Shown: one piece after another, positions 25,360 to 37,166 of the stretch
How positions within the stretch are numbered: position 1 is the first letter of the stretch
How the letters are laid out: each line of letters begins with the position of its first letter
NCBI GenBank assembly: GCA_001972305.1
Contig: BDDD01001451.1
Coordinates: forward strand, 124,001 to 188,000
Origin: Cephalotus follicularis
Taxonomy: Eukaryota; Streptophyta; Magnoliopsida; Oxalidales; Cephalotaceae
Direction: 5' to 3'
DNA: 64,000 bases
Notes under the pieces: generated by a model
Told to the model about the DNA's origin: nothing
The model's input: the letters and a program-made list of their open reading frames with translations, nothing else
The model's database searches: none
Made by a program: the position numbers and the translations under genes

Positions 25360-25680
25360 CGTTACAATCCGGCCATTACGATCCATAACGATACGATCCG
25401 TAACCATATCGTATCCGTTCCATAACCATTCCGTATCCGTTTCATAACCGTACCATAACCGTTCCGTAACCATTCCATCCATAACCGTACGATCCATAAC
25501 CGTACGATCCATGACCGTACGATCCATAACCATTCCATCCGTAACCGTACTATCCATGACCGTATGATCCATGACCATACGATCCATAACCATTCCATCC
25601 GTAACCGTACGATCCATGACCGTACGATCCATGAACGTTCCATCCGTAACCTTACGATCCATAACCATGCCATCCATTTG
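25360..25680. repeat. 21-bp minisatellite (CCGTACGATCCATAA-type)
   Basis: Units of CGTACGATCCATGAC and CCATTCCATCCGTAAC type alternate in about 20-21-bp steps. Long repetitive frames on both strands arise from the stop-free unit and are not proteins. Confidence 0.85.
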
Positions 25681-25724
25681 ATCACAATCCATTCATTTCG
25701 TTGGCAGCCTCTTCGACCTGATGT

Positions 25725-26375
25725 GCGATTAGACAGAGGACATTAACCCTTCTATGTACTATTGAGGACATTAAACCTCTATGTACTATTGAGGACATTA
25801 AACCTCTTAAGGCATAAGCAGGCAGAGGACATTTAACCATATATATTCTATTGAGGACATTTAACCTCTTAAGGCACGAGCAGACAGAGGACATTTAGCC
25901 ATCTATGCTCCACTCGGCAGGTATAAGTAGGCAGTGGACATTGAACCATATATGCTCTACTATACCTCCTAAAACAAAAGCAGACAGAGGACATTTAACC
26001 TTCTGTGCACTACCCTATCAGTATGAGTAGGCATATGACATTTAACCTTCTATGCTTTACTATACCATCCTAAAATAAGAGCAGGTAGAGGACATTTAAC
26101 CTTCTATGCACTACCCTATAAGTATGAGTAGGTAGAGGACGTTCAACCTTCTATGCTCTACTATACCATCCTAAAACAAGAGCAAGCAGAGGACATTTAA
26201 CCTTCTATGCACTACCCTATCAGTATAAGTAGGCAGATGACGTTTAACCTTCCATGCTCTACTATACCATCCTAAAATAAGAGCAAGCAGAGGACATTTA
26301 ACCTTCTATGCACTATCCTATCAGTATGAATAGGCAGAAGACGTTTAACCTTCTATGCTCTACTCTGCTATAACC
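25725..26375. repeat. About 101-bp minisatellite
   Basis: The block GAGCA(G/A)GCAGAGGACATTTAACCTTC restarts near 26079, 26180 and 26281, a 101-bp period built of two related half units of about 50 bp (GAGTAGGCAG...TATGCTCTAC). Units to the left are shorter and more diverged. Confidence 0.8.
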
Positions 26376-27581
26376 ATACAATCCATAACACTGCAATACA
26401 TAATAATTCAATCCATTTAGCACGCAATCATCAATTAACAGCCATATCAGTTCATACAATCCATTCAAAATGCATGAATGCAAGCAAAACAGTATAACCT
26501 ACATACTCTGGTGATCTACCATTCATAGACTACCGTCCCATACCGGCATATACGAATGGGATCGAGTCAAAAATCATCGTGGGCATGTACCATCAAAGCA
26601 TATGTAAACCCTACCTGTTAAAAATTAAGCTTGTGAGTTGGGAGGACTTGCAGTAGAATCGATGAACTGCTGCCTCCTCTAAGCTTCACTCACTATCACA
26701 AGCATAGCTCCTTTTTGTGCCAACAGAGTTCCCTTTCTCTCTTAGTATCACTGCAATAACAATCACACTTCCGTTACGACCTACACAAAGGTAAAAACAT
26801 AATGTCGTCACTGGAGCTCCTGCCAGATTCTGGCAAACATACCGGGACTCCGGCCAAGCCATAAACAGGCTCCAAATTGGCTGATCTATACAATGCTGCC
26901 GGAGACGTGCCGTGACTCGGCGCGGAACGCGCTGTCAAAGCGAGCAGTGAGTTTGACTTACTGAGTCGACTCGTCAGTCATCCACAATTCCGGTCGCTTC
27001 ACAAAAGTGCCACAAAACAGTCCGCTCTAGGCGTCTCTACCCGTAACTCGCTGAGACTCGGTGCGGTTTCGCCTCGCTGGAGCTCTGACCAGTTCGTCTA
27101 GCTTCGGTCACGCCATAACAGGCATTAAAAGTCTTTGATCAAACCGTTGGCGACTGAGACTCGCCGTGACTCGGCGTGAAACACCGTGTCACAGGCTTCA
27201 TCGCATCAAACCCACTGGGTTGACTCAGCCTTCACATTTCGGCCGGTTTGGATCGAAAATCACCTCAACAGCCATCAAAAGGGGAAGAGCTGGTCTTCAC
27301 GACGAAAACCCGCTCCAACCATGACAATTTCCAGTGGTGGAATGCACGGTAGAGATGGCACAGCGCCGGGGAGAGAAGAGACAAAAAGAAAAGAGAAGAG
27401 GAAAGAGGTTACCATTGGTGGTGGACCTGTGCCGCACGCTTCCAGCTGTCGAGCTCCTCGCCCGGCGTCGTCTTCCCGAGCGCGTTCTCCCCCGCTCTCT
27501 GGTTCTCTCTCTCCCATGTCCTCTGGCCTTTAGCGCAAGTTAAATGCGCTCGACGTATAACACACTTGTGTTATGCGCCAG

Positions 27582-27588
<7 letters not shown>

Positions 27589-27660
<72 letters not shown>
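27589..27660. repeat. (TC)n microsatellite
   Basis: Nearly perfect TC dinucleotide run close to the end of the solo LTR, with one TTTC interruption. Confidence 0.95.
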
Positions 27661-27664
<4 letters not shown>

Positions 27665-28812
27665 TTGATTTGGGGCATCACAATTTTACCTCTGTAATTC
27701 CAAAAAAAACATAGTATGCTCAACTTCGCTTTGCTTGTACCCAATAGCTAGCATAGCCTTGCAAAACTGACCAAACCAGGCTCTTAGTGATTGTTTTAAC
27801 CCATATAAAGCCTTCTTCAATTTGCCCACATTTCCGTCTGTGATATGAGGTGTAAAACCTGAAGGAATATCCATATACACTTCCTCCTCAAGATCTCCGT
27901 GAAAGAAGGCATTTTTTACATCTAGTTGTTGAAGAGTCCATCCAAGGTTTGCAGCACAAGATAGTAAGATCTTGACATCGTTCATTTTTTTTATATAGGA
28001 GCAAACGTTTCCTGGTAATCAATCCCATATGTCTAGGTAAAACCCTTTGCAACCAATCGTGCTTTGAATCTCTCCAATATTCCATTTGCCTTTTGTTTCA
28101 CTATATACACCCATTTACATCCTACTGTCTTCTTTCCATGCGGTAAAGAAATTATCTCTCACGTATCATTATTTTTTAAAGCCTTCATCTCCTCTACCAC
28201 TGCATTCTTCCATTTAGGATCTATAATGACCTTTTTCCAATTATGTGGAGTAGACACAAAAGACAACGAAGAAAGAAAAGCACGATATGGAAAAGACAAT
28301 TTTTTGTAGGAGACAAAGTGAGAAATATGATGTTGAGTACAAGGTATAACACCTTTCCTAAAAGCAATAGGAATATTAGAATCAACGATAGTAACATTAT
28401 CTAATAGTAAAGAAGAGATATTTGAATCATAAGTTTCTTTACCTGTCGAGAAAGGAGAAGGATCTGAGTCTGGAGTTACATGATTGGACTTTCCTATATG
28501 AGTATTTCTCCTAGTATAAGTGATTAAATCCTTTTTTTTCCTTTTGTGGGAGAATCTTGTCGCTCTCATTTACACACTCCCCCTCAAGATAGTTTCATTC
28601 TCTTTCTCATTCACATTCACATTAGTCTCCCCCTCACTAGTACTTATGATCAAAGATGGTGGACTAGGAATTTCTTCCCCACTACAAGTTGCTCCCTGAA
28701 GAACTGAAAGAATGACTCAGTTTCATGGAAAGTGACATCCATGGTAACAAACAACTTGTGAGAAGGAGGGTGGTAATATTTATACCCTTTTTGTGAAGTT
28801 TCATAGCCAAGG

Positions 28813-28917
28813 AAGACCAGTTGGCTGATATATTCACAAAGGCTTTGGCTTCCAGAGATTTTCATCATATTCTTTTCAAGTTGGGAATGCGGGAATGCGA
28901 GATATCCATGTACCAAC
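28813..28917 (+). pseudogene. RNase H C-terminus, plus-strand family X fragment
   Basis: The plus strand suddenly reads the last RNase H residues (DQLADIFTKALASRDFHHI) up to the IHVPT end, joined at AAGAC (28813-28817) to minus-strand integrase code. It runs into the 28918 solo LTR and continues at 30856 with the purine tract TTGAGGGGGAGTG and LTR-3. Confidence 0.8.
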
Positions 28918-30855
28918 TGTTATAGGGTGAGTGACCAGTCAAGCCACTAGGTGACTAATTGTTCATGTAAACTCTACTTTTGATGTAAACAATCATATTC
29001 TTTTATGTTACTATGTGCAAAATTTATTTATAAAGGCAGTCTATATATGTTTTATTGTATTTATGAAGTTGTTTTATTAAACTGCTTACATATATGGAGC
29101 CTTGTCATAAAGGGTTGGATGTCAAGCCGAGGGTTATGAGATTGACTCCCTTATCCCCTATGACTAAATTGTTGCAAGTCATAGGTTCACTTCTTAGGCA
29201 TTGGTGAACCGGATAGACTTGCTGTATTATGCTCGCTCGAGTGGGGGTGGATGATCTCATTACCAGCTGGGTGAAATCCCTATAGCTAATATGGGGTGCA
29301 TGCTTGGAGCATGTACACTGAACATGACCCATTATAGGAACACTACTTGGATAGTCGCATATCTAGTGTCAGTAGTAAATCCTATATGTTATAGTAGAGT
29401 ACAACCTTGAATGACTTACAGAACCTGAGAGGATCTGCGTATTTCCTTAGACTTGAGCGGTTGCTCTGCATTGTGTAGAGACTTCCTGGCTTTGACCTCC
29501 ACCTTATCCAGTTCTTTCCGGGAGCTGGCAAAACGGTGGTCTTTGGGTCTTTAGGATCTATATGGATGTAGGAGAGTACGCAACATGGAATCATCACTCC
29601 CAATGCGAGGGTGATAGGCTCTAAAGTATCTGTATCCATTATGAGTTTGTAAATACCTGGCCAGGTTTAGGTGGACTGGAAACAAGGTTTCCAGAATGGT
29701 CTACCAATAGTCGTATTGGGATTATGGATTAATTAGAATTATGACATTACTAGGTTTGACACTTATCCTTAACCTAAGTCATAATCGGAGCCAAGAAAAT
29801 TATGAAGGAAATAGTGACATCTACTGTAGTCAGGACATTGTTCTGGATTGTTGGTAAATGGACGTAATACGTGGAAGTCAATTCCACACCCAGAATAATA
29901 TGATATGTTGATCTAGGTTCATTTTGATGGTCGGGTAACTAATTGAAATGACTAGACGGAATCCTGAGAGAATTTCGGACACTTATCGTCTTTACCATTT
30001 TTCAATCCGGGCAATCGGGTCCCGCTTGATTTTTCGGACAAGTAACATATGCAGGGCATGTGTCACTTGATGGAGGAAAGCTTCTTGGAGAAGCTACTTT
30101 GTTTCATACTTCTTTGTATGACACTTGGCAAGTTCTTATGGTAACACTTGTAATTCATATGAAGGAAGTGATTAAACAAAGATTTAATGAGATATTTTGT
30201 GTGAGTAATGATGGCTTAGCACATGGAATGTTTTGGGGACACCTTAGGGAGGTGGGATTCGAAATTTGACATGCACACACATAACTCTATTCTTCAATTC
30301 ATCTAAAGGCTTGGTAAGATACAACAAGTCTTGGTCTTCTTGGAGAAACCAATGGGTGAAAAGAAAAATCAAGAGAGAAAAAGTTTAGAACTTTTGTGAG
30401 AGATCTTCTCTAATCTCCTCCTTTCTCTTAATCAATATTGGTGATGATAGTCTTTATCTTGAAATTTACCACTTCCTATTTTGATCTTAGTTTAGATTAG
30501 AGTGTTTTGAGTGGGAGTGAAAATAGCATTTGAAGAAAGGAGCTCATGGATTCAAGGAGGATTTTCTTGTTAATTCAACTTTGACAAAGTGTAGAGGGAT
30601 CTCGAAGGAAGGAATCTTCATTCCAAGGTGATGATTCTCCCCTCTTTGTTTCTTTGGCTAAACCCTTAGATGCTTGTCATGCTATTGTTTAGTTGGTGCC
30701 TTAATTAGAGATCCTTGGAGGTTGATACATGTTTATGAGTTTAGATCATGTGGCTTATTCCCAAGGGTTGGAAAGCTTTGACATAAAAATCAAAGTTAGT
30801 CATTTTAGTAACCTAAACCCTAAAATGTGTCTTCAACCTATTCTTGCTTCCAACA
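28918..30855 (+). mobile_element. Solo LTR (1938 bp) related to the 3804-5944 LTR
   Basis: It starts TGTTATAGGG and ends TTCCAACA, with the duplication CCAAC exact (28913-28917, 30856-30860) between the RNase H end and the polypurine tract of family X. Inner blocks around 29160-29300 (TCATAGGTTCACTT, GGTGAACCGGATAGACTTG) match 4050-4200. No gag-pol is present. The 69-codon frame at 30060-30269 has no recognisable domain. Confidence 0.9.
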
Positions 30856-30871
30856 CCAACTTGAGGGGGAG

Positions 30872-31070
30872 TGTTAATGTACATATTGTATGGGGGATCC
30901 TACATTAAAGGACATTGATATTACAGATATTTATAGTATCTTAGACTGATTCAGTTACACATAATTAGACAGTTATTAATCCTAAGGCATAAATTGTGGA
31001 TCTGGTTTGTACTGTATAGCTATATATATGAACAGCTTTCTCTGTAAATGATAAAAGTGAAATGGAAAAA
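30872..31070 (+). mobile_element. LTR-3 of family X, truncated
   Basis: It follows the purine tract and starts TGTTAATGTACATATTG. It stops at AAATGGAAAAA, where the sequence turns into reverse-oriented leader; the last 35-40 bp of the LTR and the primer site are missing. Confidence 0.85.
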
Positions 31071-33119
31071 TCAGGCCAGAACAGTGACTGGCGGTGGCTG
31101 CGCGTGTGGGCAAAACTAGAGGCGTGGCTCTCACTGGTGGTAGATCGGCAGTCAGAGATTGCAATGGTGAGGTGCGAGAGGCCAAAAAACGTCAAAATTG
31201 GAGTAGATCTGAAAAACCATTATTTGGGATTGATTACGCAGTTAACATGATATGGTATCAGATCTCATAAACAAGCTTTTTTCTTTAGGTAATCAATCCC
31301 GCCTGAATATTTGTAATATCAACAATACCACTTTTTCTTAAAGCAGTATTGTTGACAAGTTGAAATATTTGTGACAATACCACTTCTCAAGTCGACAAAC
31401 TCTATGAGAAGTAAATTGTCTTACTTGGTCAAAGGCATGTATGATATCTGTCAACAATACCATAATCTTTAGTTTCTTAAACTCAGACGATAGATTGTAG
31501 GAAGGCTCATAATCACTGTTATGAGGTACTTACAAGAAAAAAGTGGTATTGTTGACAAACTATCTCCTCCTTATCAACTGATTGCTCAATGCCCTTTAAT
31601 GTCCTTTAATTACTTGTCTCAATTTAACATGGTATTTAGATTTTCCTTTGGTCCTGTTCACACACTTTTTCTGGTTCCAACGCATTTCCGACACCACCAT
31701 TGTTGAACTCAAGGCTGCCAGTAAAGAAACCTTAGCCGCAAGCCACCACTACACCGACACACCTTATCAGAGGGTTCCTTGCCTGTCGACCTTCCTTTGC
31801 CTGAAGCCGCAACGCAATCGGACCTCCGATGTGCCGCCAAGTGCCACTTTAGCGTCCGGCACCCGAATCTTAGTTTTTCAGATCTACTTCGATTTTGACG
31901 TTTTTTGGCCTCACGCGACTCACCGTTGGAATCTTCGACTGTCGATCTACCACTAGTGAGAGCCTTGCCTCCAATTGTGTATCCACACGGCGTCACCGGC
32001 TGCTACTATTCCGTCCTGATTTTTCTATAATCTTTAGTTTCTTAAACTCAGACGATAGATTCAGGGAAGGTTCATAATCACTGTTGTGAGGTACTTACAA
32101 GAAAAAAAATGGTATTATTGACAAACTAGCTCCTCCTTTTCAACTGATTGTTGCTTTATTGTCACTGTTATTTATTAGATACTCTAAACATCTATAATAT
32201 CAATGTCCTATAATTACTTGTCTCAATTTAACATGGTATTTAAATTTTCTTTTAGTCCTGTTCACGACTTTTTTCTGGTTCCGACGCATTTTTGGCACCA
32301 CCATTATTGAACTCAAGGCTGCCAGTGAAGAAACCTCAGCCATAGGCCACCACTGCACCGACACGTAAGGTTACATTGGGACCGAGACTAAAAGTTTATT
32401 GTCCTTGACAGATATCATACATGACTTTGACCAAGGAAGATAATTAGTCCCATTGAACTTGATTGGACTAATTTGGAGAGCCGAGTTATGAATTCGACAA
32501 ATTTCTGTAGCTACAAATGTAAGAGAGGATGTTCCACTGTCCACACTTGCAGTCTCGGCATCACAATATCACCCAAAAACAAGAAAAAAGTATACATAAA
32601 CTTGAGGGGGAGTGATTATGGTATCATACGTGTCCATACATTTGGACACGTGTGGGACAAGTTGTGTAGAAGCCTCCGAATAAAGCAGATGGAACTGTGG
32701 AGAGATTCCAAGCACATTGAAAAGATATTCAGGCGTTTTATCATGATTCCTCGTCATCTACTTTGACGGGTCATGTTGTTGTCCCAGTCAAGTAACCAGT
32801 AAGTTTATTGTCCCTGAGAGATATCATACATTGATAGAACACGTAAGGTTACAATCTCTGATACCATATCATGTTATGAGGTACTCTAAAGAATAACACA
32901 GTTATTGTCACTCTAAATTGTTGACAAACTCTAAATATCTGGGAATAACTTGTCTGGGAAGGCTCATAATCACTGTTATGAGGTACATATAGTATTTAGA
33001 CACTTTTTCTTGTAAGCACCTCATAACATAGATATTTTGACCAAGGAAGACAATTTACTCTAAATATCTCATAAACAGGTTTTTTTCTTTAGGTAATCAA
33101 TCCCGCCTGAATATCTGTA
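31071..33119. repeat. Scrambled mosaic of family X pieces
   Basis: Pieces that can be placed: reversed leader 31071-31205; a CCCGCCTGAATAT piece 31250-31340, again at 33069-33125; a 120-bp unit at 31466-31585 repeated at 32027-32147 and in part near 32957; LTR end plus leader 31617-32022 and again 32217-32366; reversed gag start 32390-32520 and 32757-32840; a purine tract near 32600; and a reverse transcriptase scrap 32687-32722. None is long enough to code. Frames such as 31648-31956 are leader translations. Confidence 0.75.
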
Positions 33120-33590
33120 ATGTCAACTTCTCATAGAGTATCATCGGAGGGATCCTTGCCTGCCGACCTCCCTTTGCCTAAAGCCGCAACGCAATCGAAC
33201 CTCCGATGTGCCGCCACATGCCATTTCCCCATTCGGCATCCGAATCTGACTTTTTCAGATCTACTCCGATTCCAACATTTTTTGGCCTCACGCGCCTCTC
33301 CGTTGGAATCTCTGGCAGTCGATCTACCACCAGTGAGAGCCGCGCCTCTAGTTGTGCGACCACGCGCTGCCGCCGATAGTCACTATTCTAGCCTGATTTT
33401 TCCATTTTTTTGGCTAGTCTTCTGGTTCATGCCCCGACACTGACTTTAGGTTTGATTAACTGCTTCTGATCTCACTTTTTTTGGGTAAGGTTACAATCTG
33501 ACAAGCTCAGTTAAAGTGGTATTTCTTCTTGGGGTTGCTTGGTGTTTTTTGGCTTGTTTTTGGGTGTTATTGTGATGACCGAGATTTCAA
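33120..33590 (+). other. Family X leader before gag
   Basis: A plus-strand leader copy (33136-33460) with the CTTGCCTGCCGACCTCC and CTACCACCAGTGAGAGCC blocks shared with 22.6 and 31.8 kb. It leads into gag code. No complete 5' LTR directly precedes it. Confidence 0.7.
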
Positions 33591-35639
33591 GTATGGGCAG
33601 TAGGACATCCTTTCTTAGATTCGTGACTACAGAAATTAGTTGAATTCATAACTCGGCTCTCTAAATTAGTCCAATCAAGTTCAATGGGACTAATTATCTT
33701 CCTTGGTCAAAGGCATGTATCATATCTGTCAGAGCCAATAAACTTGCTGGTTACTTGACTGGGACAACAACACGACCTGTCAAAGCAGATGACAAGGAAA
33801 AGTGGTTGTCTGAGGATGCATTGGTCATGTCTTGGCTACTTCATTCTATTAAGTCTGCCCTCAATCCATAGTATATGATGATGGAGTCAGCAAAAGATAT
33901 ATGAGATGCTATTTCTCGACAATATTCTCAGAAGAATAACTATTCTCAAGCCTATGAGATCCAGAAAAAAATAGGGAGATGAGTCAGGAAGGACTATCTC
34001 TTGCTGCTTACTATTCTAATCTTTCTCATCTTTGGCAAAAACTTGATGCATATCGCAACCATAGGCCATCTATTCCTATTGAGCTGATTAACTTCCAAAA
34101 GGACATTGAGAAAGAAAGGGTGTATGACTTTCTAGCTGGACTCAATCCTGATTATGATAGAGTTCGAGTTCAGGTTCTTGGAAGGGATCCGTTTCCCATA
34201 TTGGAGGAAGCTTATAATTTGATCCAGCATGAGGAGTGTCGTCGCACTTCTATAATGCCTTCTGTTCAACCTGATCGTTCGGCTCTTGTTACAGTATCTC
34301 GACCACCAGCTACGACTAGTGGTTTGAAACTTGATCACACAGATAAAAATCTAGTTGTATGTGACTATTGTGGAAAGCCGAGACATACTAGGACGACCTG
34401 TTGGAAGTTGCATGGTCACCCATATAGGGGACGAGATGGTCATTCCACTTCTAGCTGCTTACAGGCTCATATGATTGAGACCTCAGCTAGCTCTCATCGC
34501 CCTATGACTGATTCTGTTGTAGCTTTCTCCTTTGAACATATTCTTGTGCTTCAACGTCTGCTTTCGCAACAACAGCTTGATACCTCCATTACTCTTGTCA
34601 CTCCCCGAACCGTGAGGAAAACCCCCACGACCGACACGTGGTCAACTTCCTTTCAATCTCTTAATCTCATTATCCAAAAGTGCTATAATTTAAACTTTAT
34701 GAAATTATATAACATTAGTGGAATAATTAATTGAATACAATCTATCTATTATAATCTCTCGAAAATCAGGCATGTAGTATCGGTTTATCAGACTATACCC
34801 CCTGTAAAAGAAAACACAATTTATATGTTGGGCTTAGCCCTCAGCAAACCACAACTCACAAGAATATATCATACACATTTGGAGGATAAACATATCAACT
34901 CCTCAATATAACAACCAGGCATATCCAATACATCAACACTTATATATACTAGCACAACTATAAGTCGACAGGTCATTCTTATAAATTATCAGTTCATTTA
35001 CATTAACCACCCTTAAACAAAGATAGATCGGAGAAGGTGTAATCCTTACTCTGCGGTTAAACCTGACAGATCACTATTATGCATCACGTGTACCTGAACC
35101 TGACCCATTTCATTACAATGAAATAATCAGCAGCCTATGGCTGTGTATAATATACATATGCAGTGGAATGTGCAGAGTGAACGGATATAGCTAAAAGAGA
35201 GATGCATGCATAACATAAAAGATGTGAGCAATGTTGTTTCATATCAATATAAGTCCATATCACAATCCATTTAGCACTCTGCTAGGAATCTAGAAGTTGA
35301 CTAGGTATATATGTTATCCCATACCAATATATATATATATAGTTAACATCTAATGGTTGACTAAATATATATATACTGTCTCATACCAGTATATATAAGT
35401 AGTTAACCGCTTCCCCCTTTTTAACCAGTCGTTCATTCACTTAACCGCCCAATCAATCATCCATTGATACTAACACCCTTTTGCACTCTTTCGATAATCT
35501 AGAAGTTGACTAGATATATATATACTGTCCCATATATATATATAGTGCTAAAATCTAGTGGTTGACTAATTATATATACCGTCCCATACCAGCATATATA
35601 AGTAGTTAACCGTTTACCATTCCATTCCGTAACAAAACT

Positions 35640-35850
35640 ATCTATAACACTACGATACGATCCATAACGATACAATACGATACGATCGATAACGATACGA
35701 TGCGATCGATAACGATACGATGCGATCGATAACGATACGATGCGATCGATAACGATACGATGGAATCGATAACGATACGATGGGATCTATAATAATACGA
35801 TACGATCTATGATGATACGATACGATCTATGACGATACACTAGCCATCTA
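35640..35850. repeat. 20-bp minisatellite (CGATAACGATACGATGCGAT)
   Basis: At least five perfect or near-perfect 20-bp units lie between about 35690 and 35790, with degenerate units on both sides. The repeats are contiguous with no spacers, so this is not CRISPR-like. Confidence 0.9.
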
Positions 35851-36284
35851 AACCATCTATACACTATCCATTCACAAAAACCATCCATATTCTATCTCGA
35901 TCAGCCACTATTCGATACGAAAATCACTCATACAACACTTATGCCTTTCGACCCATTTGATCGATCACTTAACCATTCGATAACAGCCCATTCGATCACT
36001 ATCCGTTCGATAACGGCTCATTCGATCACTATCTGTTCATATCGATCCACTTGGTTGATCACTTAACTATTTCGGACTTCAAGCCCTCACTGTCACTTCA
36101 TTTGATGCGACCCCTAGGCTTTCGGGAGGTCTGCCTTCCTGAGGTCAGCCTCCCCAGCAAGCCTAGACTACTTGGCGGCCTTAGAAACGGCCTACTCAGT
36201 AGCCTTAGGTGTTAGCATGACCATGGAATCCATTAAGGATTTAAACCCAAGAAAAAATCAAAAGTTTCATAAGAATAGGGCATT

Positions 36285-36690
36285 TGGGCGTCAACACCAT
36301 CCTCTAGGCGTCGAAGCCATCACTGTAGGCATCAACTCTTTCATTCTAGGAGTTAACGTGTTCGTGCTAAGCTTCATCAGATACCATGCTTAGGCGTCAA
36401 CGCACTGAGCATACATTCAGGGTGTGCGTCGACGCGTTGACCCTCCTTCCTTAGCACTAACAGGTTCTACGAATGGCGTTAACGCATTGCTCCATTATGC
36501 AGGGGTTGGGTGTTAACGTGCATGTTGCATACCAGTGTTGGGCGTCGACATGTAGCACTGCCTAGTGCCCAGAAACGCGAAGGAATGGATATCGCATTAA
36601 CTGATTCCTTCGAGGCGTCAAATCCTTACTCATAGGCGTCGACGCTATCAACAATGAGTCGACGCGTTGACCAAGCAGAGGGGTCGACAA
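36285..36690. repeat. Dispersed GCGTCGAC / GCGTTGAC motif cluster
   Basis: About a dozen copies of GGCGTC(G/A)AC or its partner GCGTTGACC occur at uneven spacing, several as the palindrome GCGTCGACGC. It resembles the cluster at 5060-5200 in the unrelated copia LTR. Confidence 0.65.
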
Positions 36691-37111
36691 TGAGGAAGAA
36701 ATCGCGCCGAATCACTTTCATTCACTTCAATGCGCCGTTTTTCACACTCCACACTCAGCATCCATCTCAAATTGAAATGCAAAGCATATGAAATTGTATA
36801 TTGTACCTGGAAATTCAGCAACTGAATTGAGGATTGGAATGGCTAGTTGCAGCGCTCCACTTGTCGCCGCTCCACTGCTCTCGTTTCTGTGCTTCAAATG
36901 CTCACTATTGCTGCCTTCGACGAGCCCAGGAGAAGAGGAGACGAAGTGAAGACAGAGAGTGCGATGAGCTCTCTTCTCCCGACACCTTTTTCTCTCTCTC
37001 TTTTCCTTCTTCTTCTTCCTCCGCTGTTCTCCTTCTCTTCTTCTCTTTCCCTGCTGCCTTCTCCCTTTTCTCCTTTCCGTGTCTTCTCTTCTTTCTCTAC
37101 ATGGGCACACA

Positions 37112-37112
<1 letters not shown>

Positions 37113-37155
<43 letters not shown>
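37113..37155. repeat. (CA)n microsatellite
   Basis: About 20 CA units followed by a short (TA)n run. Open frames through it on both strands are artefacts of the repeat. Confidence 0.95.

Positions 37156-37166
<11 letters not shown>

Larger units (their letters stand above)
24534..27682. mobile_element. Solo LTR (3149 bp), TGTCACGCCC family
   Basis: It starts TGTCACGCCC and ends GGGGCATCACA. The duplication ATTTT is exact (24529-24533, 27683-27687), and removal joins reverse transcriptase code. No second LTR end, gag or pol is seen inside. Blocks near 24715-24800 and 24985-25090 match the LTRs at 34596 and 40137. Size and ends suggest a Ty3/gypsy (chromovirus-like) LTR; that assignment is an inference. 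The frames inside come from repeats. Confidence 0.85.
23643..28815 (-). pseudogene. Family X pol, minus copy: integrase C-terminus to RNase H, disabled
   Basis: Minus-strand order: integrase tail (28810-28650, VFLGYETSQKGYKYYHPP); linker and reverse transcriptase start (28569-28159); reverse transcriptase (27985-27686, QQLDVKNAFFHGD); catalytic IVYVDDIMVTGN (24551-24354); and RNase H (24344-23650, DADWAGSQENRRST, MRLYYDNKTTISIAH, DRFFIREKL). It is split by the 24534-27682 insertion; removing that insert with one ATTTT restores the frame. Several stops and shifts remain. Gag, protease and integrase core are missing because the strand switches at about 28815. Confidence 0.88.

Noticed and set aside
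25354..25692. A 112-codon frame of repeated MDRTVMDR units
   Set aside because: It follows exactly the 21-bp minisatellite, is open in several frames, and lies inside a solo LTR. It is a repeat artefact, not a repetitive protein gene.
30060..30269. A 69-codon frame in the solo LTR at 28918
   Set aside because: No recognisable domain, and it lies inside an LTR. Treated as chance.
35640..35850. Regular repeat array that could suggest a CRISPR
   Set aside because: The 20-bp units are contiguous without unique spacers, and the context is a plant LTR.
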